Positions 8,594 through 17,873 of a stretch of DNA of 40,527 nt are shown here, one piece after another. The DNA is from Hyphomicrobiales bacterium (GTDB lineage Bacteria > Pseudomonadota > Alphaproteobacteria > Rhizobiales > Methyloligellaceae). The stretch is taken from the NCBI GenBank assembly GCA_021775575.1, contig JAJFHO010000253.1:1-40527 (forward strand), in the 5' to 3' direction. The notes below the pieces were generated by a model, which worked only from the letters and a program-made list of their open reading frames with translations, was not told the DNA's origin and did not search any database. Both the position numbers and the translations under genes were made by a program. Position 1 is the stretch's first letter; each line of letters begins with the position of its first letter.

Positions 8594-9655
8594 ATGAACA
8601 AGCCGAAACGCGCCAACGAGTTCGCGCCCGACGCCCGCTTCACCCCGGCGGGCCACCCGCGCCCCGCGATCGGTAAAGTCGGCGTGCTGCTCATCAATCT
8701 CGGCACGCCGGACGCGACCGATTACTGGTCCATGCGCCGCTATCTAAAAGAGTTCCTGTCCGACGCCCGCGTGATCGAGGTCAACCGGGTCCTGTGGTGG
8801 TTTATCCTCAACGGACCGGTGCTTCTGAAGCGCCCCTCGTCTTCGGGTGAAGCCTATCGTTCGATCTGGAATGAGGAGCTTGACGAGTCACCGCTCAGGA
8901 CCATTACCCGCGCTCAGGGCGAAAAACTTGCCAAGGCCTTCCAAGAGAATGAGCGCATCGTCGTCGACTGGGGGATGCGCTATGGCAACCCGTCGACGAA
9001 ATCGCGTATCGAAGCGCTTAAAGCGCAGGGCTGCGAGCGTATTTTGCTCTTTGCGCTCTATCCCCAATATGCCGCCGCCACGATGGCGACCGCCTATGAC
9101 AAGGCATTCGATGTCTTGAAGGAAATGCGCTGGCAGCCGGCGATCCGCACCGTGCCGCCCTATCACGACGATCCGGCCTATATCGACGCGTTGGCGAAAT
9201 CGCTCAAAAGCCATGTCACCAAGCTGAAATGGAGGCCGGACGTGATCCTCGCCTCCTTTCACGGCCTGCCAATTGAATATTTCGAGAAGGGCGACCCCTA
9301 TCACTGCCATTGCGCCAAGACGACGCGGCTGCTGCGCGAAAAACTCGGCTGGAGTGAAGATTATCTGCGCATGACCTTTCAATCCCGTTTCGGCAAGGCG
9401 GAATGGCTCCAGCCCTATACGATCGAGACCGTGGAAGCCTTGGCGCGGGAGGGGATAAAAAATCTGGCGATTGTCATGCCCGGCTTCGCCGCCGACTGTA
9501 TTGAGACATTGTTTGAAATCGATGTCGAGAACCGCGAAGTCTTTGAAGAGCATGGCGGTGAAAATTTCGCCGCCATCCCCTGCCTGAACGATTCAGCGGA
9601 AGGCATAAAGGTAATCCGGGCAGTCGTTGAGCGGGAGCTTGGCGGTTGGATATAA
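8594..9655 (+). CDS. hemH: Ferrochelatase
   Basis: [67 protein letters not shown]; ggaggt RBS before ATG 8594. Confidence 0.96.
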   Translation: MNKPKRANEFAPDARFTPAGHPRPAIGKVGVLLINLGTPDATDYWSMRRYLKEFLSDARVIEVNRVLWWFILNGPVLLKRPSSSGEAYRSIWNEELDESPLRTITRAQGEKLAKAFQENERIVVDWGMRYGNPSTKSRIEALKAQGCERILLFALYPQYAAATMATAYDKAFDVLKEMRWQPAIRTVPPYHDDPAYIDALAKSLKSHVTKLKWRPDVILASFHGLPIEYFEKGDPYHCHCAKTTRLLREKLGWSEDYLRMTFQSRFGKAEWLQPYTIETVEALAREGIKNLAIVMPGFAADCIETLFEIDVENREVFEEHGGENFAAIPCLNDSAEGIKVIRAVVERELGGWI

Positions 9656-9681
9656 CGCAAAACGACCAGGCCGCCACTCTC

Positions 9682-10158
9682 ATGACCTCTTCCAAACCGA
9701 TTACCGTCTATATCGACGCCGATGCCTGTCCGGTGAAGAACGAGATTTATCGCGTGGCGGAGCGCTATGGGCTCACGGTTTTTGTCGTCGCCAACGCCTA
9801 TATCAATGTGCCGCGCACGCCGATGATCGAGCGCGTGGTCGTCGAGGAAGGACCGGACGTTGCCGACGACTGGATCGCCGAGCGCGCGGGCGCCGGCGAC
9901 ATTGTCATAACCGCTGACGTGCCGTTGGCGAGCCGCTGCGTGAAGGCCGGCGCGGGCGTTATTTCGCCCAAGGGCAAGCTGTTTGACGAGGCCTCTATGG
10001 GGCTGGCGCTGGCGACGCGCAACCTGATGGACGATTTGCGTTCGGCGGGTGAAATTACCGGCGGACCAAAACCCTTCTCGCCGCGGGACCGCTCGGCCTT
10101 TCTCTCGGCGCTGGACCTGGCCGTGGTTCATCTCAAACGGGAAGGGTTTGGTGCGTAA
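9682..10158 (+). CDS. YaiI/YqxD family (DUF188) protein
   Basis: [52 protein letters not shown]-type DUF188 motifs. Confidence 0.9.
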   Translation: MTSSKPITVYIDADACPVKNEIYRVAERYGLTVFVVANAYINVPRTPMIERVVVEEGPDVADDWIAERAGAGDIVITADVPLASRCVKAGAGVISPKGKLFDEASMGLALATRNLMDDLRSAGEITGGPKPFSPRDRSAFLSALDLAVVHLKREGFGA

Positions 10159-10212
10159 AGGCGGGCTGCCGCCGCGGCGCTTGCGCAGCAGCACAGCAGA
10201 ATATGTCGGGCG

Positions 10213-11373
10213 TTAGGCCGGACGGTCGATCAGATTGACGATCTCCTCGCGCCGGGCCATGGCATCGCTATAGCCCAATTCGATAAGCTCGTTGACGTAA
10301 CGAGGCTCGAACAGCAGATAACTCGCCAGTCTCCATCCGTGGTCCCAGGCGCCGACGCCGCGCAGAAGCATACGGACCGTGCGGGGAATATCATGGGCGT
10401 GCCGTCCGGCAATTTCGCGCATGTCCTGCGACGGCTCGATGGTGAGAATCTGTATTTCACGCAATTGCGTTGCCCTGCGCTTGGCAGCGGGTAGCAGGGA
10501 AATTGTCTCATTCACCCGGCAAAGTCTCTCTGTATCGGCCTGCAGGTTGTCCAGGAAAAGCAGATCGAGCATGTAGCCGCCAAGGTCGCCTAGCGAGGGA
10601 TATTCAACACAAGAGACGGAATCTGGCACCTCGTCGAGTTTCGTGTCCCGCGCGCCGATGACCAGGATCCGGTCGGCGCCCAGATGGACTGCCGGGCTCA
10701 GCGGCGATGTCAGCCGCAGCGACCCGTCGCCATAATACTCCTGGCCGATGCGCTGCGCTCGAAACAGGAATGGCAGTGACGAGGAGGCCATCAAGTGATG
10801 AACGCCGATGGTGTCGCGCACGCCTTCGCGGCGCATTCTGCCCCACTCCGCAACATCGTCGGCCCCTTGAAAAAAAGTCACTGCTTTTCCACGCGCATAA
10901 CCCGATGCAGTTATGCCGACCGCTCTCAATGCACCAGTGGATATCGCCGCGTCGATCCGCGAGAAATCAAGCGTCCGACCGAGCAATTCCTGCAGCGGTT
11001 TGCTGTCCAGCAAGCATTTCGGATTTGCCACACCCAGCCCGCCGAAGATCAGCGACGCCAGCCAGCGCAACCCGTTGCCCGCGACCGCTCCGAAATCGGT
11101 GCGGTAGACATTGTTTGCATGAAGCTGCGACCACATAGTGGCCAGTCTGGAAGCCCCCAGTGTGTAGTTGGCTGCATGGCTGGCCACGACGGCCGCGTTA
11201 ATTGCGCCGACCGAGGTTCCCGTGACGATTGGAAACGGGTTGGTTTTCCGGGGCACAAATGTAGCAATAGCCTTTAGAACACCAACCTGGTAAGCGCCGC
11301 GCGCGCCGCCGCCCGGCAGCACTAGGCCCGTACACGATCCGTGTTGCGCCTGGTTTTTCTTGTTCGCGCCCAT
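10213..11373 (-). CDS. Patatin-like phospholipase family protein
   Basis: GLVLPGGGARGAYQVGVLKAI oxyanion hole, GTSVGAINA nucleophile elbow, YGDGSLRLTSPLSPAVHLGAD; start likely 11373. Confidence 0.9.
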   Translation of the reverse strand: MGANKKNQAQHGSCTGLVLPGGGARGAYQVGVLKAIATFVPRKTNPFPIVTGTSVGAINAAVVASHAANYTLGASRLATMWSQLHANNVYRTDFGAVAGNGLRWLASLIFGGLGVANPKCLLDSKPLQELLGRTLDFSRIDAAISTGALRAVGITASGYARGKAVTFFQGADDVAEWGRMRREGVRDTIGVHHLMASSSLPFLFRAQRIGQEYYGDGSLRLTSPLSPAVHLGADRILVIGARDTKLDEVPDSVSCVEYPSLGDLGGYMLDLLFLDNLQADTERLCRVNETISLLPAAKRRATQLREIQILTIEPSQDMREIAGRHAHDIPRTVRMLLRGVGAWDHGWRLASYLLFEPRYVNELIELGYSDAMARREEIVNLIDRPA

Positions 11374-11598
11374 CGCAGTGTGTCCGTACCGCTGGTTACC
11401 GACCTCAGGGCGACATTCGCTCACAAAACGAGTGGACAGTCCATCTCGCGCTGAGCAATGTCACGGCTCTGTGAGGGAGCTATTTTCCAGCACACGTCAT
11501 ACTGCCGGAGGCGGACGCTCAGGCGGATTCTGATGGCGGTGTCAAGGAAACGGGTGCAAGGGGAATGGTTGCACGGCGTAGCGGGGTGAAAGAAATTT

Positions 11599-11650
11599 GC
11601 GGGCAGGCCGCCCGCGCGGAACATATCGTCCGCGACCGCCGCCTGCCCGC
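11599..11650 (-). terminator. Large stem-loop, probable Rho-independent terminator for the minus-strand small gene
   Basis: Outer arms GCGGGCAGGC/GCCTGCCCGC (10 bp perfect), inner arms CGCGGA/TCCGCG, followed on the minus strand by AAATTTCTTTC. Confidence 0.55.
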
Positions 11651-11679
11651 GCCGCCCCGTCAGGACGGGATGATGGCTG

Positions 11680-11880
11680 TTATCCTTCCTTCTTCTTGCA
11701 CTTCTTGGTCTCAGCGTCCCGGATCTCGCCTTCCTTGCACTTCTCCATTTCGTCGGCGAATACGACGGACGTACCGCTCACCGCCGCGGGAACAACGCTC
11801 TTTGAGACCGTGGCTCCAGCCGGTCCCGAAAAGGCAAATGCAAATGCCAGAGCGGTCAACGCAAGTGTCGTCTTCGTCAT
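11680..11880 (-). CDS. Small secreted Lys-rich protein with paired Cys (66 aa)
   Basis: MTKTTLALTALAFAFAFSGPAGATVSKSVVPAAVSGTSVVFADEMEKCKEGEIRDAETKKCKKKEG; signal peptide; the longer ORF start at 12468 is implausible. Confidence 0.65.
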   Translation of the reverse strand: MTKTTLALTALAFAFAFSGPAGATVSKSVVPAAVSGTSVVFADEMEKCKEGEIRDAETKKCKKKEG

Positions 11881-11947
11881 GTCAAACACCTCACTACTTA
11901 CACATGGGCGCAGCCGCGGGGGGGCTGCGGGCGCGCCCTGGTTGTTG

Positions 11948-12016
11948 GGGCATCCGTGAGGATGCCCGCGAGCCCGCATCCGCCGCGCGTCAGGCAAGCC
12001 TGGCGGCGGACGGGCT
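11948..12016. repeat. Two adjacent intergenic stem-loops
   Basis: GGGCATCC-GTGA-GGATGCCC (11948-11967) and AGCCCGCATCCGCCGC ... GCGGCGGACGGGCT (11971-12016). Confidence 0.6.
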
Positions 12017-12321
12017 TGAGCCGGTCCAAAAGATTCCTTTTTCAGTACAAGGGCCTCCCCGAAACGGCCCACGGGTAAAACGATAGAGGAAAAAGATGAT
12101 GGGAAGCAGACAGAAGCATGATAGGACGCAGGCCGAAATTTGAATTTTTCGTGGCGTCCGGAGAAAACAGGTGCGGGTTGCCGGGCATGGCTCTGTGCGC
12201 AGACCATAATCCGCGATCCAGGCACTCTGTTCCCGCATGAATGTAGTGCGGGATGCGGCGACGCGGCTGTCGCTCCAGTGGTGGAACGGGGTTTAATCCG
12301 CCGCGCCAGGGGGACAAGCAG

Positions 12322-13200
12322 GTGACGGCAACACACGCAGATCTCAGCCCGCAGATGAAGGGCGTTGTCGCGATGATACTCGCGGCCCTGCTGCTGACGC
12401 TGAATGACGCGATATCGAAATATCTGACCGAGACTTATCCGGTCGGCCAGGTCATCGCGCTGCGGCAATTATGTTCGATGCTGGTTATCCTGCCTTATAT
12501 TCACTGGGTCTCCGGCTGGCGGGCAATCAGCGTGACCAATCGAACGGGCATGGGCATCCGTGCGCTTTGCTTTGTCGCAACCACGGGGTTCATTGTTCTC
12601 AGTTTCAGCCTGCTTCCGCTGGCCCTGGTCACCGCGATAGCGTTCGCCAGCCCGATATTCGTGGTCGCCCTGTCGCGTCTGTTCGCCGGGGAGCATGTCT
12701 CGCGGCGGCGCTGGCTCGCGGTTGTGGCCGGATTTCTCGGCGTTCTGATTATTGTTCGTCCGGGCGGGTCGGACTTCGCGCCGATACTGATATTCCCGGT
12801 GCTGGCGGCCCTGTCGGCCGGAGTCCGAGATGTTGTCACCCGGCGCCTGTCGCGAACCGACAGCTCTATCGGCATTCTCTTCTGGTCGACGCTCGCCGTC
12901 GTGGCCTCGACCTCGCTCACCGCGGTTTGGGGATGGAATCCGGTGCCGCCGGCCGCCGCCGCGTGGCTGGTCCTGAATGGCATTCTGGGCGGTTGCGCCC
13001 ATTTCCTGATTATCGAGTCGTTGCGTCTGGGTGATGCGTCTCTGGTCGCGCCATTCCGCTACACGGGCCTGCTCTGGGCGACGATCCTGGGTTTTCTGAT
13101 CTGGGGCCAGTTCCCGGACAACTGGACGATATTGGGCGCGTTGGTTCTCGTCGCCAGCGGCGTCTATATTATCGAGCGCCAGGCGCATGGCCGGAATTGA
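12322..13200 (+). CDS. EamA/DMT-family permease
   Basis: Ten hydrophobic segments, MKGVVAMILAALLLTLNDAISKYL and paired EamA repeats; start GTG 12322 or ATG 12355. Confidence 0.88.
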   Translation: MTATHADLSPQMKGVVAMILAALLLTLNDAISKYLTETYPVGQVIALRQLCSMLVILPYIHWVSGWRAISVTNRTGMGIRALCFVATTGFIVLSFSLLPLALVTAIAFASPIFVVALSRLFAGEHVSRRRWLAVVAGFLGVLIIVRPGGSDFAPILIFPVLAALSAGVRDVVTRRLSRTDSSIGILFWSTLAVVASTSLTAVWGWNPVPPAAAAWLVLNGILGGCAHFLIIESLRLGDASLVAPFRYTGLLWATILGFLIWGQFPDNWTILGALVLVASGVYIIERQAHGRN

Positions 13201-13247
13201 CATGGCACGCGACGCGTGCCGCGAAACAAGCAATGAGGAACATAAAG

Positions 13248-13679
13248 ATGGCGGGAATTTCTCTGCAGCAAGCGCGTATGATCATCGCCAAAGCTTTCGC
13301 CAAGGCTGCCGACAAGGGACTCAAGCCGCTTGGTGTGGTTGTGCTGGATGCGGGCGGGCACACCACCGCCTTCGAACGCCAGGACGGGGCCAGCGCCATG
13401 CGCTTTAAGATCGCGCATGGCAAAGCCTATGGCGCCATCGCCATGGGCCTTGGCTCGCGCGCGCTATACGAGCGGGTGCAAAAACAGCCCTATTTTCTCA
13501 ACGCGATAAACGCGCTGGCCGATGGCGCCCTGGTGCCGGTGCCGGGCGGCGTTCTCGTGCGGGGCGCCCAGGGACAAATTATCGGCGCGGTCGGCATTAC
13601 CGGCGACAGCTCGGAGAATGACGAGGCTTGCGCCATCGCCGGCATCGAGGCGGCGGGGCTCACACCGGATGCCGGCTGA
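13248..13679 (+). CDS. GlcG/HbpS-like (DUF336) protein
   Basis: ISLQQARMIIAKAFAKAADKGLKPLGVVVLDAGGHTTAFERQDGA...GAVGITGDSSENDEACAIAGIEAAGL; gagga RBS before ATG 13248. Confidence 0.92.
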   Translation: MAGISLQQARMIIAKAFAKAADKGLKPLGVVVLDAGGHTTAFERQDGASAMRFKIAHGKAYGAIAMGLGSRALYERVQKQPYFLNAINALADGALVPVPGGVLVRGAQGQIIGAVGITGDSSENDEACAIAGIEAAGLTPDAG

Positions 13680-13697
13680 GCCCACGCCTCTCGGCCT

Positions 13698-14123
13698 TCA
13701 ATATTCCTCGACGTCCGGATTGTCCTTGAAGAAGCGGTGCTTCATTTCGGAAAGCTCGGTCTGGCGCATCGCCTGTTTCACCAGCCGCTCGTAATTGCGA
13801 TCCCATTGCTTATACATCTTGGCATTGAGCGACAGGCTCTTCATCGCGGCGATGTCGGGATCGAGCGTGCGCGAGCGGCGGGCATCGTCGCGCAAATCGT
13901 CCTTTTTCCAGGCGGGAATGCCCATATCTTTATGGGCCTGCCACAGGCTTCGCATATTGGGCGTCAGATCCGGCGCGACGATGCCGGTATAGAGGGAATC
14001 TCCGTGCAGGCTTATCCCGGCGGCCTGCATCTGTGCTTCTTCCATCGCCTTCGTCGCGATCTCCTTTGCGGCCAACGGAGAGGCGGCCGCTACACCGAGG
14101 AATTTACGTCGATCGAGTTTCAT
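13698..14123 (-). CDS. Hypothetical protein with DRRKFLG twin-arginine-like N-terminus
   Basis: MKLDRRKFLGVAAASPLAAKEIATKAMEEAQ, charged helical remainder; family not recognised. Confidence 0.65.
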   Translation of the reverse strand: MKLDRRKFLGVAAASPLAAKEIATKAMEEAQMQAAGISLHGDSLYTGIVAPDLTPNMRSLWQAHKDMGIPAWKKDDLRDDARRSRTLDPDIAAMKSLSLNAKMYKQWDRNYERLVKQAMRQTELSEMKHRFFKDNPDVEEY

Positions 14124-14520
14124 ACTTCTCCCCTTTCCGACCGGGCGGCAGACATGCCGCGCGGTCCATTGCTGTCAACGTCTGTTGCGTGTTGAGAGAA
14201 TGCGGGGAGGGCCTGACAAGGCCTCATCCGTCAGTATTGGCTTCGATGCATCCCGAGCGCGCCACAATATAACGCGCGCTCGCACCGAAAAAAAATCGCT
14301 GCCGGCATCCAGCGACGCCGACATTAATATACCGGCCGGATTAGCAGCGGGCCGCCGGTCCGTCAATAAAGGGACTCAGGCTCGCCGCTCCGGCCTTGTT
14401 TGCATGTATGAACTGAGCGGGCCTCCCGCAAGGGCCGGGACGGGCGTAACGTCTTAACAGACAAGCTCATAAACCCTAGATATAGTCCAGACAGGTTTCA
14501 ATCGCGGTGAGGGTCATCCC

Positions 14521-15492
14521 ATGTTCGGATTCGAGATTTTCGTTATCGTTGTCGTCCTGCTGGTCATCTTGACGATCATTGCCGGCATCAAGATCGTTCC
14601 CCAAGGCTACAACTACACGGTCGAGCGTTTCGGTCGCTACATGCGCACCCTGACGCCGGGTCTCGCGATCATCATCCCGTTCATCGACCGGATCGGGCAC
14701 AAGATAAACATGATGGAACTGGTGCTCGCCGTCCCGAGCCAGGAGATTATCACCAAGGACAATGCCATGGTGCAGGTGGATGGCGTGGCCTTCTATCAGA
14801 TTCTGGACGCCGCCCAGGCGAGTTACGAGGTCAACAATCTGGAGAACGCGACCCTCAATCTGACCATGACCAATATCCGTACGGTCATGGGGTCGATGGA
14901 TTTGGACGAGTTGCTGTCACAACGCGATGAAATCAACCATCGGCTACTCAAGGTTGTCGATGACGCGACGCAAACCTGGGGGGTGAAGGTTACGCGTGTG
15001 GAGATCAAGGATATCAATCCGCCGCGCGATCTGGTGGATGCCATGGGCCGGCAGATGAAGGCGGAGCGTGAGAAGCGCTCGGAAATCCTGATCGCGGAAG
15101 GGATGCGGCAGTCGGAAATCCTGAAAGCGGAAGGCGAGAAGCAGGGGCAGATTCTTTCCGCTGAAGGCCGCCGCGAGGCTGCATTCAGAGATGCCGAAGC
15201 GCGCGAGCGTGAGGCCGAGGCCGAGGCCCGCGCGACGCAAATGGTCTCGGATGCGATCGCTTCGGGCAATTTGCAGGCGATCAATTATTTTGTCGCCAAC
15301 AATTATATCGATGCGCTGAAGGAGCTGGCCAAGGCGCCAAACCAGAAAGTACTGATGCTCCCCGTCGAGGCGGCTTCGGTGATCGGCGCAATCGGCGGTA
15401 TCGCCGACATTACGCGCGAAGCATTTGGCGGCGGCGGAGACAATCCGCAAGCTCCCGCAACCCGTCCGCGCGGCTCGGTCCCCAGCAGCTGA
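14521..15492 (+). CDS. qmcA: SPFH/band-7 stomatin-like protein (paraslipin/QmcA type)
   Basis: N-terminal [34 protein letters not shown], long [28 protein letters not shown] coiled coil. Confidence 0.93.
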   Translation: MFGFEIFVIVVVLLVILTIIAGIKIVPQGYNYTVERFGRYMRTLTPGLAIIIPFIDRIGHKINMMELVLAVPSQEIITKDNAMVQVDGVAFYQILDAAQASYEVNNLENATLNLTMTNIRTVMGSMDLDELLSQRDEINHRLLKVVDDATQTWGVKVTRVEIKDINPPRDLVDAMGRQMKAEREKRSEILIAEGMRQSEILKAEGEKQGQILSAEGRREAAFRDAEAREREAEAEARATQMVSDAIASGNLQAINYFVANNYIDALKELAKAPNQKVLMLPVEAASVIGAIGGIADITREAFGGGGDNPQAPATRPRGSVPSS

Positions 15493-15518
15493 TTGGAATT
15501 GGAGAGGTAACAACCGGC

Positions 15519-15968
15519 ATGTTCGAATTCATGGCAGAACTTAAGGAATGGAACTGGCTCATTCTTGCAGGGCTGTTTCTGGCGCTCGAATTGCTGGCGC
15601 CGGGTATTTTTCTGATCTGGTTGGGGATCGCGGCGGCCATTGTCGGGATGATTTCATTGACCATCGAAATGGGCTGGCAGTGGCAGCTGGTCCTGTTCGC
15701 AATTCTGTCCCTGCTGGCCGTGTTCGCAGTGCATAAATTTTTGCGCACCAGCGATACGGTTTCCGACCGGCCATTACTCAACCGCCGCGCTCAACAGCAA
15801 ATCGGCAAGACCTATGTCCTCGCCGAGGCTATTGAGAACGGCCGCGGCAAAATCAAGATCGGCGACTCTCTGTGGCGGGTCGAAGGACCCGATGCAGCCG
15901 AAGGAAAATCGGTAACCGTCACCGGCGCCGACGGCACCGTGCTCCAGGTCAAGCCTGAACAGGTCTGA
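15519..15968 (+). CDS. NfeD-like membrane protein (SPFH partner)
   Basis: Two TM segments followed by OB-like C-terminus KIKIGDSLWRVEGPDAAEGKSVTVTGADGTVLQV; directly downstream of SPFH gene. Confidence 0.9.
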   Translation: MFEFMAELKEWNWLILAGLFLALELLAPGIFLIWLGIAAAIVGMISLTIEMGWQWQLVLFAILSLLAVFAVHKFLRTSDTVSDRPLLNRRAQQQIGKTYVLAEAIENGRGKIKIGDSLWRVEGPDAAEGKSVTVTGADGTVLQVKPEQV

Positions 15969-15988
15969 CCCTTACGCAATTGCTCGGC

Positions 15989-16843
15989 CTATGGCTTGTG
16001 GTCGACCGGGTAGGGCGGCGCTTCCGCCATGATGAGAATAGTAATGCGCCGGTTCGAGGCAAGGAAGGGGTCGTCGGGGAATAGCGGCTGGGTGTCCGCC
16101 CGGCCCATAATCGAATGGAAGCGGTCGTGCGGGATGCCATTTCTGGCAAGAATGCGCCGTGCTGCTTTCGCCCGGTCGGCGGACAGATCCCACAGCGTGT
16201 AGCCCGGACGTTCATACAGACGCGACGAGTCGGTGTGCCCGGTAACCTGTATCCGGTTCGGCAGGCCCTTGAGGACCGGCGCCATCTTGGCCAGGATGCG
16301 GCGGGTGCGCTCATAGGGTGCCGTCGCGCCGGGCGGAAACATCGACCGGCCCTCTTGGTCTACGAGCTGAATATGCAAGCCTTCCGGCGTTTCCTCGACA
16401 AGGATATTATCTGACAATTCGGAGATTTCAGGCATTTCGCGCCAGGCTTGGCGGAGAGAAGCCGCCGCGACGGCAAACTGCCGGGGCCGTTCGATATCGG
16501 TTTTCTCGATGTCGTGGGTATTCGCTTCCGGCCCCTGTTTGCGATGCTCGTCATGGCGCTGTTCGGAGAAATCGGAATCGGTTTCGCGCGGGATCGGCGA
16601 CACGGCCCGGATATAGTCGCGCACCGGCGATCCTTCCTTCTCGATCATGCCGGCCTTACGGGCAACATATTTGATGCCGAAAGCCTCGCGCATCGATCCG
16701 GCGACGACCTGCAGCTTCTCCTTATCCTGGATCGAGAAAGAGATGAGCAAGACAAAAAAGCAGACAAGGATCGACATCAGATCGGCGAAGGTGATCAGCC
16801 ATTCCGGCAAGCCGGCAGGTGGTTTTTTTGGTCTCTTTGCCAT
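15989..16843 (-). CDS. motB: MotB-like flagellar motor stator protein with OmpA-like PG-binding domain
   Basis: LPEWLITFADLMSILVCFFVLLISFS (plug/TM with Asp) and IQVTGHTDSSRLY...LSADRAKAARRILARNGI. Confidence 0.88.
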   Translation of the reverse strand: MAKRPKKPPAGLPEWLITFADLMSILVCFFVLLISFSIQDKEKLQVVAGSMREAFGIKYVARKAGMIEKEGSPVRDYIRAVSPIPRETDSDFSEQRHDEHRKQGPEANTHDIEKTDIERPRQFAVAAASLRQAWREMPEISELSDNILVEETPEGLHIQLVDQEGRSMFPPGATAPYERTRRILAKMAPVLKGLPNRIQVTGHTDSSRLYERPGYTLWDLSADRAKAARRILARNGIPHDRFHSIMGRADTQPLFPDDPFLASNRRITILIMAEAPPYPVDHKP

Positions 16844-16887
16844 TGTTCTCTACGGAACCTCGTCAGGCCTGCAGGGGTTGTCTTCGG

Positions 16888-17670
16888 TCAGCTCGCGACG
16901 GCGACTTCGGCAGCCAGCATCTGCGCCCGCTGTTTTTCCGGCAGGTAGGAGACCAGCATCTCGCGGATCAGATTTGGGTTCTTGCCCTGGCTGAGCTGAA
17001 TAATGCCGTCGATCGAGAGTGTCTGGTTGACCTCGACAATCTTGCCTTTGGTCGACAGCTTGTCTGCGATGGGAAGGGCGATGAGGTTGGAGATTACCGC
17101 GCCATAGAGCGTTGTCAGCAGGGCGACGGCCATGGCCGGGCCGATGGATGAAGGATCGTCCATGGCACTGAGCATTTGCACGAGGCCGACCAGAGTGCCG
17201 ATCATTCCAAAAGCCGGCGCCGCGTCGCCGATCGCCTTGTAGATACGCTGTCCCTCGTCAAGCCGCTCAAGATTGAGATCCCGCTCTCGTTCCAGCATTT
17301 CAACGATTACGTCCCTCTCATATCCGTCGGCGACGAACCGGGCGCCTTTGGAGAGGAATTCATCTTCGATCTCGACATTCTCAAGACCCAGCGGTCCATC
17401 CTTGCGAACAACCTCGGCGAGCTGCGCGATCTGCTCGATCATGTCCTTGGGGTTCGTGTTTTTGTGGGTAAAGGCCACCTTTCCGCCGAGAACAAGGGCA
17501 TGGTAAACGTTAGCAAGCGGAAAACGGATAACCGTGGCGGCGAAACCGCCCCCTACGACGATCAGTATGGAAGGTACATTGACAAAGGTCCCGACATCGC
17601 CGCCTATCAGAATCGCGACGGCAACGACGGTCGAGCCAGCCAAAATACCGGCGATTGTGGCAATATCCAT
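16888..17670 (-). CDS. motA: MotA/PomA-like flagellar motor stator protein
   Basis: MDIATIAGILAGSTVVAVAILIGGDVGTFVNVPSILIVVGGGFAATVIRFP; AFGMIGTLVGLVQML. Confidence 0.9.
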   Translation of the reverse strand: MDIATIAGILAGSTVVAVAILIGGDVGTFVNVPSILIVVGGGFAATVIRFPLANVYHALVLGGKVAFTHKNTNPKDMIEQIAQLAEVVRKDGPLGLENVEIEDEFLSKGARFVADGYERDVIVEMLERERDLNLERLDEGQRIYKAIGDAAPAFGMIGTLVGLVQMLSAMDDPSSIGPAMAVALLTTLYGAVISNLIALPIADKLSTKGKIVEVNQTLSIDGIIQLSQGKNPNLIREMLVSYLPEKQRAQMLAAEVAVAS

Positions 17671-17823
17671 TTTGACTCCCGAAACTCATACTGAACGGCC
17701 TGGCAAATGCCGCAGGTCTCATCAGCTGTTGGAATTTTAAGGCTGCTCCCCTAACCAAACGCTAAGCGAGTGCCGCTGGAAACGGCTCTCCTGCAGGCTT
17801 TTTGGGGCTTTGGGCCGGTTTTG

Positions 17824-17844
17824 GACGGTTTGGGAAAGACCGTC
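17824..17844. terminator. Inverted repeat GACGGT-N9-ACCGTC downstream of glpD
   Basis: Perfect 6-bp arms read directly; weak T-tract. Confidence 0.35.
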
Positions 17845-17873
17845 TTAACCATAACGTCATTTGTGCGACGCAA

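Noticed and set aside
11881-12468. N-terminal extension of the minus-strand ORF 11680-12468
   Set aside because: The signal peptide starts at the internal Met at 11880; upstream translation is low-quality and runs through stem-loops.
17845-17852. TTAACCAT, resembling a CtrA half-site upstream of motA
   Set aside because: Single 8-mer about 175 bp from motA without a second half-site; too weak to claim.
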